Shown here piece after piece: positions 39,131 through 48,849 of a stretch of DNA of 64,000 nt. Where the stretch lies: assembly GCA_013397455.1 (NCBI GenBank), contig VYZB01000381.1, positions 310,001 through 374,000 on the forward strand. The letters run 5' to 3'. How positions within the stretch are numbered: the first letter of the stretch is position 1; each line of letters opens with the position of its first letter. The position numbers and the translations under genes were made by a program. Below the pieces are notes generated by a model. It made no database searches. It was not told the origin of the DNA and worked only from the letters and a program-made list of their open reading frames with translations. The DNA is from Crotophaga sulcirostris (Eukaryota > Chordata > Aves > Cuculiformes > Crotophagidae).

Positions 39131-39639
39131 TAGGAAAAACGAGTAAGTATCATTGTGGGTTTATTGTTTGGTTTTAATTGTTTTAATTTTACTAAATACA
39201 GTGTGTTCTTAAAACAAAAGCAATGGAACAGGCAAAATTACTTCACTCCCACCTCTGATGAGACCACAGAACCTCTGTAGGTGACACACGGATTAACATG
39301 CAAACACACAAAAGGGGACTCTGCTCAGGGTGAGATCCATCAGAGAGGAGGAACGCATTTCAAATTAATTAATGCAAAAGCTGTGAAGATTTTTGCCTTG
39401 TTTCCCAACTTCCCCAAAAGGATCAACCCAAACTTAACATGCCGAAGTGATTTTCAGCACAGTGTTACGAGGCACAGCCCACTTCGAAATACAAAGAGCA
39501 GGAGCAGGTGCGAAGGTACTGGTCCCAGCTCGGGATGCTCGCTTGCCAACACCCCCCTCCCCCCAACTCCACTCTTTCCCCGGGCCGGCTGTAGGAAACT
39601 GAATTTCGATAGGGTATTTCAGGTGAAAAGCGGGACCGC

Positions 39640-39727
39640 TTTTTTTTTTTTTTGATAAAAGACAGTGGGGTTTTTTTGTTTGTTTTTGGTTTTTGTTGTG
39701 TTTTTTTTTTTTATAAAAGACAGTGGC
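39640..39727. repeat. Tandem duplication of a poly-T plus ATAAAAGACAGTGG unit
   Basis: The string ataaaagacagtgg occurs at 39655-39668 and at 39713-39726, each preceded by a run of 12-14 T. The spacing is 58 bp. The second copy gives a TATA-like TATAAAAG at 39712-39719 on the plus strand. The intervening sequence is T/G-rich low complexity. Confidence 0.8.
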
Positions 39728-39915
39728 TTAATGGACCCACTTTGTGTAATTTTTATACGCACGTCTCACATAGTAATTCATCCTAATAAAAAACCCAGCA
39801 CAGACGGAAAGTAAAACTAGGCAGAAAGGGCTACCAGTGCTCCCTGTTCCTAGGAGGGAGAAGTTACAAGGCAAGACACCAGTACGCGACCCCCCGCGCA
39901 GCGCAGAACACTCAC

Positions 39916-39965
39916 TGGTTGTGGTAGCCGAGCGGGTCGGAGATGCACAGCTCGGAAATGTCCAT
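39916..39965 (-). CDS. Candidate first coding exon of an unidentified minus-strand gene (partial)
   Basis: Seen in the sequence: an ATG (39963-39965 on the plus strand as cat) opens 16 codons, MDISELCISDPLGYHN, then two bases (CA), then a near-consensus donor GTGAGTG (39915-39909). GC-rich codons and the position at the edge of a CpG island fit a first coding exon with phase 2. Without splicing the frame would end at once (CAG TGA), so it is either an exon or nothing. A short upstream frame (MLKLD, 39982-39965) ends in TGA overlapping this ATG (TGATG), a possible control on translation. Upstream is a 330-bp polypyrimidine tract on this strand; the first AG after it is inside the exon (after GAG, giving a 35-nt alternative internal exon). 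I do not recognise the protein. The short acidic start could suit a transcription regulator, but that is a guess. Confidence 0.35.
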
Positions 39966-39982
39966 CAGTCCAGTTTGAGCAT
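39965..39982 (-). other. Upstream mini-frame (uORF) overlapping the candidate start codon
   Basis: ATG CTC AAA CTG GAC TGA, whose stop overlaps the next ATG as TGATG. If the downstream exon is real, this arrangement would favour reinitiation or leaky scanning. It may be chance. Confidence 0.3.
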
Positions 39983-39989
39983 TCCCGGT

Positions 39990-40322
39990 TGGAGGAGAAG
40001 TGAAAGGAAGAGAAAGAAAGAAGAACAGGAAAGGGAGAAAGAAAGAAAAACAGGAAGGAAAGAAAGAAAAACAGGAAAGAAAGAAAAAAGGAAAGGAAGA
40101 AAAAAGGAAAGAAAGTAAGAAAAAAGGAAAGAAAGAGAAAAGGAAAAAAGAAAGAAAAAAAGGGGAGAAAAGGAAAGAAAGAAAAAAGGAAAGAAAAAAG
40201 GAATGAAAGAAAAATGAAAGAAGGAAAAAAGGAAAGAGAGAAAGAAGGAAAGGAAGGATAAAAACGAAAGAAGAAAAAAAGGGAAAAGAAGGGGGCGAAA
40301 AAAAAAAAAGAAAGAAAGAAAG
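39990..40322 (+). repeat. Long polypurine (GAAA/AAGGAAAG)n tract
   Basis: About 330 bp made almost only of A and G on the plus strand, with a few C or T interruptions, built from units gaaa, aagg and aaaagg. It produces spurious Lys/Glu/Arg-rich frames on plus and Phe/Ser/Leu-rich frames on minus. Such tracts can form triplex (H-DNA) structures. Confidence 0.95.
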
Positions 40323-40505
40323 ACCAACTAAAGTGGGGAGCTCCGGGCAAAGGAGCCCGGCGGGGAGGCAGCGCCGCTCCGCTCCCGCACCCGCGTGCGG
40401 ACACACTGGCGGCGGCGGCGGGCGGCGCGCAGGACGCGGCCACGGGGGATTTCGCCGCCCCGAGCCGCGCTGTAGCTTTAACGCCGGGAGACGGATGGAG
40501 ACGGC

Positions 40506-40755
40506 NNNNNNNNNNNNNNNNNNNNNNNNNNNNNNNNNNNNNNNNNNNNNNNNNNNNNNNNNNNNNNNNNNNNNNNNNNNNNNNNNNNNNNNNNNNNNNN
40601 NNNNNNNNNNNNNNNNNNNNNNNNNNNNNNNNNNNNNNNNNNNNNNNNNNNNNNNNNNNNNNNNNNNNNNNNNNNNNNNNNNNNNNNNNNNNNNNNNNNN
40701 NNNNNNNNNNNNNNNNNNNNNNNNNNNNNNNNNNNNNNNNNNNNNNNNNNNNNNN
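40506..40755. other. Assembly gap (250 N) inside the CpG island
   Basis: A run of 250 N in the GC-richest part of the window, flanked by ggagacggc and cccgccgcgcg. Extreme GC often breaks short-read assemblies, so the transcription start of the neighbouring gene may be hidden here. Confidence 0.99.
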
Positions 40756-40875
40756 CCCGCCGCGCGCCCCCCTCGCCTCGTTCGCACTTGTGTGTCCCTC
40801 GTGGGCACCTTGCGGTGAAGGGCGCCCCGTGGGACCCCTCTGCCCGCCCGTCCCGCAGGGCACACGCACAGCAGC

Positions 40876-41059
40876 GAGCCGCCTCGCACACGCGTGACAT
40901 CCAACCGCCTTGCACACGTGTGACCTTGGCACCACCGAGCACACACATGACATTAAGTCACCTCTCACATGCGTGACATTGAGCCGCCTTGCACACACGT
41001 GACATCGAGCCGCTTTGCACACGTGTGACATCAGCACCGCTGCAACACGCGCAGCGCTC
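40876..41059 (+). repeat. 26-bp minisatellite, about 6 to 7 copies, with E-boxes
   Basis: Units start at about 40876, 40902, 40928 (27 bp), 40955, 40981, 41007 and a broken one at 41033. The consensus is roughly gagccgccttgcacacgtg followed by tgacatc. CACGTG (E-box) occurs at 40915-40920, 40996-41001 and 41020-41025, often inside the longer palindrome cacacgtgtg. The period is not a multiple of three, so frames across it are not proteins. Confidence 0.9.
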
Positions 41060-41160
41060 CGCACACACACGCTTTGTGCACCGACAGCCTCGTCACTGCA
41101 CTCCGGCATCCGCTTTCCCGTACGCACACAAACTCGTTAGTACGTGCACACGGAAGAGCA

Positions 41161-41595
41161 CCCGAGTCCCCTTTCAAAGCAGCGTAATTCAGATGTCACC
41201 AGCACAGTTTACAAAACCACACTGGAATAAATGCTGGCACATGAGATCAGAATCAGACATTCAGGATAAGTTCAGGATAATCATGCATATTCCCAGGCAA
41301 AAAAAAAACCAAACCAAAAAAGCATAGATACAGGCCCTACGAAATCTTTACAAACATCAAAGTGCACACTCTACCAGCCTCAGTAAAGAAACATTTTCAA
41401 ACCTCGGCACGCGGACTGGCTACCACCACAGTCAGTGTGCTTTCACAGTCCCTGCGCACATTTTCACACTCATAAAATTCCACTGCACATTGACAGCACC
41501 ATACCAACACCTACCTGAAGGCCCCTCTCCATATAAGTGTGCGAGCCTCTCAGGCACGGGCCTTGCACACACAGTCTTCCACTGAAAGCCTGACT
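41161..41595. other. Non-coding DNA between CpG island and CR1 hairpin
   Basis: Falling CpG density and many aca/cac words (e.g. gtgcgcacattttcacactc). No gene recognised. Confidence 0.5.
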
Positions 41596-41712
41596 CGCAG
41601 TATCATGGTATCACAAGGTTGGAAAGGACCTCTGAGATTTTGTTGGGTTATAGGTTGGACTCAATGATCTCAGAGGTCCTTTCCAACCATGTAATACTGT
41701 GATACTGTGATA
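41596..41712. mobile_element. Two CR1 3' tails head to head (inverted repeat)
   Basis: The left part (41601-41638) is a CR1 3' end in minus orientation, 38 bp. The right part (about 41642-41712) is a CR1 3' end in plus orientation: 'gttgggttataggttggactcaatgatctcagaggtcc...'. The 38-bp arms 41601-41638 and 41667-41704 are near-perfect reverse complements. The right copy ends in two to three ATACTGTG tail units. The left copy has no sequence beyond the gagat block. Confidence 0.9.
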
Positions 41713-41953
41713 GAAGAAAATGCAGAGTGGTTCAGCCATAAACATGGCAATATGCACTACTTAAATTAGGCTAAAACTTTCCATGCAATCAGTATTTGCC
41801 GAAATTTGAGAATATTCAAAAAAGAGGAACGGCCAAGTTTACAGCCAGTGTTAACCATTCTTGCTTTTTGAAGTCTATCAGTGCAACGTCCTCGCTACCT
41901 CCTTTACCAGAGACCTTAACAGATGACATACAAGCCAACACTATGTCCAAGCC
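41713..41953. other. Non-coding DNA, nothing recognised
   Basis: Short unique stretch between the CR1 hairpin and the MITE, with no feature of note. Confidence 0.5.
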
Positions 41954-42155
41954 CAGGGGTGTCAAACCCACAGCTCCCACTGTTCTCCTGATCCAGCAGC
42001 GTAACGCTTGTCACACCCTGCACACGTGCCCAGCGCTGGAGGAGCGCAGGGACAACGAGCTCGGCGCTGCCAACGGGTACAAACAAGGTGCTGGGCTGGA
42101 AAAAACAAGGTGGAGGGATGGATTCGCCCCATGGGCTGTGGGTTTGACACCCCTG
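41954..42155. mobile_element. hAT-type MITE (202 bp) with perfect 21-bp terminal inverted repeats
   Basis: The two ends (41954-41974 and 42135-42155) are exact reverse complements over 21 bp, beginning caggggtgtcaaaccc. This start is typical of hAT/Charlie-type DNA transposons. The 8 bp outside each end are tccaagcc (41946-41953) and cactagcc (42156-42163). They share 5 of 8 positions, and the right one fits the nnCTAGnn target-site pattern of that group. The inside is GC- and CpG-rich and carries no transposase, so it is a non-autonomous element. Confidence 0.82.
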
Positions 42156-44959
42156 CACTAGCCCGTCAGCAGACCTTGCGGGGACAAGTTGTGGGGTTCA
42201 GATCAACTATCCTTAAGACAGGACAGCCTAAAGCTATCAAAACAGAGGTCTTTTATGGTGAAAGGTACATAGGAAGATGGCACACAAAATAGGTTAGTTT
42301 AAAAAACAGGAGTCAGAGAGAAGACATCCACAGTTTTAAGACTATAGCAGAATCTGGTTACCTGAATATTGCAGGTGACACAATTCAGATTATACATCTT
42401 TCCAGCAAACAGAATTAGTACAAATGGAACACAGGTATACAAAGGTATATGTGTATAAGTGATGTATCAGCCTAGCAGAATCTCGAAGGTGTTTTAGATG
42501 TGGAAGGAACAGAAGACAAGAGCTTTAGTAGGGCATTAGCATTAGCAGAGTCCAAGATTGTAAGGAATCTCATTGACCACATCAGAGAACACCTGGCCCA
42601 CACAGATGCAAGAAGGACAAAACCAGCACTAGTGCCTTTCCAAAAGAAATCTTAAGTCGGAGAGGACCTTGGTGATGACCTAGATGCTCCATGAGGAAGG
42701 TTCCTGATGCACAGTAGGCAAGAGAGGCTGGAGGATGCACACAGGGTCAGGGCCTGGGCAGGCTACAGTTCAAGAGCAGTCAGTGTTTGCAGTGAGCAGA
42801 TCCTGATGGAGAGCAATCTTCTCCAGGATGTTGCTCCCTGTCTGAATCCAGACTGTGCAGAGATTAGCTCTGGTGTGGGCTCTCACTGAACGGGAGACCG
42901 CAGTGGGAATGGCCTGGCGGGCAGGTCCTGCTCTCCCAATAGCTGATGTTTTAATTTTGCACTTCAACATTTATGCAGTTCGAGGTGAGGCAGGCAGGGA
43001 GCCATGTGATCACCTGGCACAAGGTCCACAGGGCCAAATTAACTGATATAAACAGTACAATGATGGGTTTGTGCTCTGGAAATGGGCTGCTGCTGACAGA
43101 GGACTGCCTGGCTAAGGTGGGTATTTACAGAGTGGTGCAGAAATGTAACATAAATCTCTTCTGACCCAGTGCAAATGGACACATGGGGCTTCCCCTGCCT
43201 TGAGATTAGCTGTGCAGGGGTCTGGCTCTTCTTTTCTGAGAAGGATAGAAAGGAATATTTTCGTTGGCAGGGCCCAATCTGCCAACTTGAATTCCTCAAG
43301 AAAGAGGAAAACAGTCCTGCAGGTTTATTGTGGAACTTCAGGAGGCTTCATCTTCTTTTGCAGCCCCCTCTGCACACAGTGCTTGCTGAGTTCTTCTCAC
43401 AGCTTTAGCCAGTTTCTCTTCCTCGCAAAGAATAAAGGAAACACTAATCTCAACATAACCATCCCTCCAATATGTGTGTTTTTTTAAAAAAGTACCAGGA
43501 TGAGATTGGAAAGGACTGTAAGATTAAGCTGGCAGGTCAAAAACCTCAGTCTGGATAAATACAAGGCAGAACTGCACATGCAGCAGTAGCTTGCCCTGTG
43601 ACCATAACTGTTGTTTGCAGACCTGAGTCTTGCCCTGGAGCTGCTGCTCTCTCCCTGCAGGAGGGGCAGGAACAGTCCTGGCCTCTAAGCAGAACACACC
43701 CACAGGTGCTCTGGTAAGGGCTACCCATTGGGATGGCTTTCATAAGGCAGCCTCTGGCTTTTGAGGTCGCCAGTTCTCCTCACACCTGGTCCAAAGGCAG
43801 AGCAATGCCTTTCGATCAGTGTTAGCCTCGGACAGAGCACAATCAGAGTGCTGTATGCTGATGGAGCTGAAGGCACTGTCAGCTGTCTGAGACATGCAAA
43901 TCCCCCTCCACAGAAAGAAAGCAAGAACTGTGAGGACACATCTCTACTTTTGCTGGTTTTTCAAAGAGATTTTCAAAGAGACTTTCTTTAGAGACTTTCT
44001 CCGATCCTTTAATGACTGATCTGGTTTTTACAGATTAATTTTTTACTTTTTTTTAACTTTTATAATGGAATAATGATCAACTTTTCAGCAAGCTGACTGA
44101 TTGACTGACAGAAATTTCATTTGGTCTAATATAGGAGTAACCTGCAAATCATGCCAAACAAACTTGATTTCATTTGTTGATAAGGGTAGGCTTTTTTTGT
44201 GAATAAGGAAAATGCAGCAGAGGGAGAGATCTAGTTACTTTTGGGGGCTTGAGGTTATTTTTTCCCCTTTTATGAAGGTCCTATTATTATATTCCCACAA
44301 GGAAGTCAGTGAAGTGGTATCTGCACAGGGCAAACCCCATACATAATAATTAGGAGACCTAAGCTGTGTACAGACATTTTTATTTCATCTGCTGGGGAAA
44401 GAGGGGTTCAATGACAAGAGATCTTTCTCAGCCCCTGTCTCATTTCAGGAAACAATGGTTACAGAGGCGTCATTGTGGTAAGTTTAGAAGACAACCCTTT
44501 CACACTTTTGAGGCCAATAGTACTGCATGGACTTCGCACAAGTCACTGTGTTGCATGTCCTCATCCTTCTGCTTTGCAAGGAGAGAAACTTAGGTCCCCT
44601 GAGCACAGGACCCTGATTGCTGGTAGGCTTTCACCACTCCCACATACACCCCCTTCCACAGCAAACATCTATTCCAGGTACAGACTCAATCCATGGGAAC
44701 AAAGCAGCCTTCTTTATTTTGGGCTCTGTTCTATTTTCTCTTACTACACCCAAACAAACCAGTTTGCTCTCCCCATCAAAGGCAGCATCTTGTTTTCTAC
44801 CAAACTCAAACAATATGCTTCCATCTAAAAGGTATCACCACCATCAGTGCTGAAGCTCAACATCTATTTAAGCAGGAAATAGTTTCCACATTGTAATTTT
44901 TAAATAACTGCCCATCTCAACATCCTTAGACATGTTTCAAGCATTACCTAGTCTTTAAA
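42156..44959. other. Non-coding DNA, nothing recognised
   Basis: Unique sequence with short frames. A short tandem (ttttcaaagaga twice at 43958-43981, then a degenerate third copy) and an octamer-type ATGCAAAT at 43894-43901 are the only items noted. The open frame at 43169-43408 (79 codons) has no family features. Confidence 0.45.
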
Positions 44960-45120
44960 ACATCTGTGTTATAATTCTCAATCTACAGATTGCCAAATCA
45001 TATCATAAAGAGGTTATGTGGCTTGCCCCAGATCAATCTGAGCAAATCTGTAGCAGAGGAAGTCTGAATACAAGCGTCTTAACCCTTACTGTCCCACTTC
45101 GAATGAAGATTCTTTGTCCC
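44960..45120 (-). repeat. MIR-like ancient element
   Basis: The run 'tctacagattgccaaatcatatcataaagaggttatgtggcttgccccagatcaatctgagcaaatctgtagcagaggaag' follows the reversed MIR core 'ttacagatgaggaaactgaggcacagagaggttaagtgacttgcccaaggtcacacagcaaatctgtggcagagc'. Decayed but colinear. Confidence 0.65.
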
Positions 45121-47747
45121 AAAAAACATGACCTTTCATTAAGTACTGTGCTTGGATGCAAAAGTGTTAGGAGCTCTGAGATAAGACAAACATAATCCTT
45201 ACATTGCCAATTAAAATTCTTTCTATATCTGCTTTTGTCTTTGCAGTGTTAATAGCAGGACTCTATTTCCAGAGCAGAACATGTTCCTGCTGACTTCTTA
45301 GATGAACATGCACATGCAGACACACACACATAAAGACAAACCAGGCAAAGTCATGCAAACTTCTGTAGAATTCAAAACAGGCCATCAGAGTAAGAGGCAG
45401 GTGCAGAGTAATTTACCAAATGGGAAAGACTAAAGGCAATGGGAAAAGAGATTACTGTTTTCCATATTTTGGAAAAGTTTGTGGTCAGAAACACACAGAG
45501 AGGCAGTAAAGGAAATTATGTGGCTGTGATTATGCCTTCTGCTCTCTCTTGCATCATCAGTTAGCTGGAGTATTTGATAGGAGCTTATATACTCCTTGCC
45601 CAGAAATACTGAAATGTATGTCCTTTCATGTTTTGTCAATCTGCTTCTTAGTCTTTGCCTAACTCTTGCTTAACTAAGCAGACAGAAACCTTCCTCAAAA
45701 AACATAGGTAATTACAGAAGCAGATGGATCTCAGACTTAGAAGACATCGACAAAGAGCTGTGATCTGGCTCCAAATTTAACCTATTGTTGATCCATTTCC
45801 TGGGATGTGTTACACTAACCCTCAGCTGGGCCACTGCGGTTGGGCAGAACATGACCAAGACATTGACTGCAAAGTGATTTTATTCACACCGACAGCTACA
45901 CATCATTTACTAGCACACACTATTTCCCATCCCCTTTCCAAATTACAGCAAAGCAGAAATGAACCCTTCCCCATTCATGATCCCAGGAGTCCATAGAGCA
46001 CTAGCTGGGCTATTTGCTCACCTACCAGGAGGAAGCAGGGAACACAAGGCATCAAAGAATCCTGGAAATAACCTCTGTTTAGCTGTTGCTAATCCTCCAG
46101 CACAGAGGCATCACAAGCATGGTTTTCCCAGTATGGTAGTTCATCCTGTCAGATGGGACATAAAGTCAAACAGCATCTTTTCACCTTTAGATTTCCCACC
46201 TCAGTACCCAAGCTTCAAGTCTTATATTGCAAAAGACCAAGGAGGGAAGTCAGGAGAACAGGGGGTGCTTATTCATTCCTCTAATCCGAGGAGATGATTT
46301 GCTGTTTGTCCCTCTAACCCCACACCTTCTCATCACCTCAGGACCCTAATATTCACAGTACCAGCTTACTCACTGAGCTGATAAAAAGAAATATCTGTCT
46401 TGCTAGGATAAATAAGTTACTGATTGTTATGCTGCAAGCAAAGAATTAAGACATTTTTGGCATGCGCACTGGTATTGCCAAATGTCTCATCCCAGAAAAG
46501 AAACAGGGTTTAAAGAGCCAAAAAGCTTCAGTTATTACTGTTAGAGAATATCCCCACCGATGGCTCAGCAGTGCACATGGAGGATAATTTTTCCAAGTCT
46601 GTGATGGAAACAGAAACTTAAACATGTAAGAGATAAATTATTTCCCAGCAACAGCAATGAGGTGGTTGCAGGGGCCCAGACTTTACAGTCTGAATACAAT
46701 GACGTGACAAAAACCAGTGGGTAAGTGCAATTTCTCCTCTTAGCTGGGTTCTCTGAGTAGGTAACAGAGATCTTTTGGAAAATGGTGCAGGCAGTTTTAA
46801 AGGAAAGCAGTGAAAGGAGTTTTCCATCCAAGGTATAAGCGATGAAGAAAGCAAGGATTAAAGACCTTACTTTCTCTGCGGGAATCTCCATCAGGCCTCA
46901 TCTGAGCACAGTCAATAGAGGACTATTGACTTCACCAGGTCAGCCAGGCCAAATGCAGAGGAGATCACCAACAGTAGATCTATGCAAAAGTATTTAACAG
47001 TGAGATGAACCTGCAGGTCTCAAATGACCTTAGGAAGTCTGATGCACAACAGTGTGGAAAAAGCACAGATCATCAAATGGTCAGGACTGCTCGCCTGGTC
47101 ACCTCTTCTAGCCTCAGAATATTCCCATTTACAATAGTAAGGGGTTACAGGTTTTGCCTAGACCCAGACATGACAGAGGCCAGCTTTCTTCTCACAGGCT
47201 GTATCAGCAGCACAACAATTGCAAGTTTCCTCTGCTCTGGCTCTCCAAACAGCTCAGTTAAGTACATGACAATTTTGAAGATACATTCTATACTAACTTC
47301 AGTGTTTGAACAAGGATACAGATTTTTTTCACAATGCCCTCTTGAGTTTATTTTTTATTTGAACTACATTTATTTCACTTTCTGAACAAGAGTAAATTGA
47401 TGCACCAGATTATTTGATTAGACAGCTTTGCCAACAAACCCTATCCCAAGCTTCTTAACAAGTTCTGAGTTCCATCAATGTATCTCATTCAGCCACCTGC
47501 AGTAAAACACATTAGGAAATAGCTGCTCTGTCTACAAGTCATTAACATTCAAACTCTGTGCCTACAGACTATGACTGATCATGGCTTTGTGGTACTTTTT
47601 CAAACAAGAAATGGAAAAAGAACAAGAAAAACAATCCTTATGTATACCACAGAACATCATTTAGAAGAGGCAGGGCAACTCAGGATCTGTTGGCTTTAGC
47701 TACACAATATATCCAACATAGAGCATCAAGAGGGTAGCCAGTCAGCA
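45121..47747. other. Non-coding DNA, nothing recognised
   Basis: AT-rich, unique, no gene. Short (CA)n at about 45318-45331. Confidence 0.5.
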
Positions 47748-48135
47748 CAGCATTACAAGGTTGGAAAGGACCTCTGAGATCATCGAGTCCAACCTATAAC
47801 CCAACACCAACACCAACCCATCATCTAAACCATGGCACTGAGTGCCTCAGCCAATCTCCCCTTAAACACCACCAGGAACGGCGACTCCACCACCTCCCCG
47901 GGCAGCGCATTCCAATGGCCAGTCACCCTTTCAGGGAAGAACTTTTTCCTAACATCAAGCCTAAACCTCCCCTGACGAAGCTTGAGTCTGCGTCCTCTAG
48001 TTCTGTCACTGGGCACCTGAGAGAAGAGGCCAACCCCTGCCTGACTACAACTTCCTTGTAGGCAGTTGTAGAGAGCAATAAAGTCACCCCTGAGCCTCCT
48101 CTTCTCCAGGCTAAACAGCCCCAGCTCCCTCAGTC
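47748..48135 (-). mobile_element. CR1 LINE, 5'-truncated, with ORF2 C-terminus
   Basis: Reverse-complement CR1 of the young family: tail 'cagcattacaaggttggaaaggacctctgagatcatcgagtcc', then the ORF2 C-terminus on the minus strand, with [17 protein letters not shown] and ending EALSAMV. Homology stops at about 48135 ('cagctccctcagtc') in the region encoding [13 protein letters not shown]. No catalytic domain. Confidence 0.95.
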
Positions 48136-48741
48136 ACAAGGAGACAGATGCTGGTTACCAGAAATAAAGCTTTTCTATGAAAGGAAAGGAGAAGCTTCAC
48201 TAGCTCAGTCCTACTTCTGTTATGCAGCCCCGTGTACTCCAAAAGATGGCAAACTCTCTCATATGTAAAAGTTCCTAGATGTCTTTGAAATGGTCTTATT
48301 GATGTGACTTGCAAGTCTTTAAGTATCTCAGAGATCCAGACACAAGCAGTTGTGGGCAGTGGTAAAGGTGTCTCTTGACGGATCTGAACATGCGTCACTG
48401 GATTCCAGCAAAAATGCCTTCATCCTTCAAAGTCACAGGTTCCCAGCTTCACCATTCCTGTGGTACCATTAGAATAGATTATTTTTCAGCATCATTGTTA
48501 AGGTAAACTCAAATCTTAGTCCCATGTGGTCTGAAGGTGACTTTGGTGCTGCAGCCTCCTAGCAACAGGACCTTTGGTCTCCACAGTGCTTACAAAGGAA
48601 AATCCAGTATCAGTTTGTTGTTCATCTCATGAACACCTTTAATTCAGTGATGATCAAAGACTACCAATAGCTCCCCTCTCTGCCCCTCCATTGAACATAC
48701 CGATCTTGCATTAAATATTAACAGTCAGCTGAACTCAACAA
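48136..48741. other. Non-coding DNA, nothing recognised
   Basis: Unique sequence between two CR1 copies. No feature noted. Confidence 0.5.
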
Positions 48742-48849
48742 TATCACAGTATCATAGTATCACAAGGTTGGAAAGGACCTCTGAGATCATCGAGTCCAAC
48801 CTATAACCCAACACTAACACCAACTCATCATCTAAACCATGGCACTGAG
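48742..48849 (-). mobile_element. CR1 LINE, extreme 3' end only (about 108 bp)
   Basis: Tail 'atatcacagtatcatagtatcac' (three ATACTGTG-type units), then 'aaggttggaaaggacctctgagatcatcgagtcc' to 'aaaccatggcactgag', where it stops. This covers only the last six codons of ORF2 plus the 3' UTR. Confidence 0.95.

Larger units (their letters stand above)
39880..41160. promoter_or_regulatory. CpG island, probable promoter region (interrupted by a gap)
   Basis: CpG density is very high at 40325-40505 (for example ggcggcggcggcgggcggcgcgc and cgccgccccgagccgcgctg) and at 40756-41160, separated by 250 N. The left shore (39880-39960) is also CpG-rich. In birds such islands normally mark transcription start sites. 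The purine tract at 39990-40322 interrupts it. A possible first coding exon on the minus strand lies at 39916-39965, so transcription to the left is favoured; transcription to the right cannot be excluded. Confidence 0.7.

Noticed and set aside
40000..40206. Lys/Glu/Arg-rich plus-strand frames
   Set aside because: Direct translation of the GAAA/AAGG repeat; no start context or non-repeat part.
39850..41127. Long minus-strand open frame (425 codons) and a second of 344 codons in the same place
   Set aside because: They run through 250 N and the polypyrimidine tract and the 26-bp minisatellite, so most of the length is artefact. Only the last 16 codons of the second frame look like a real exon.
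43169..43408. 79-codon frame thought to be a retroviral or LTR relic
   Set aside because: No LTR ends, primer site or viral motif could be seen; no endogenous retrovirus is called anywhere in the window.
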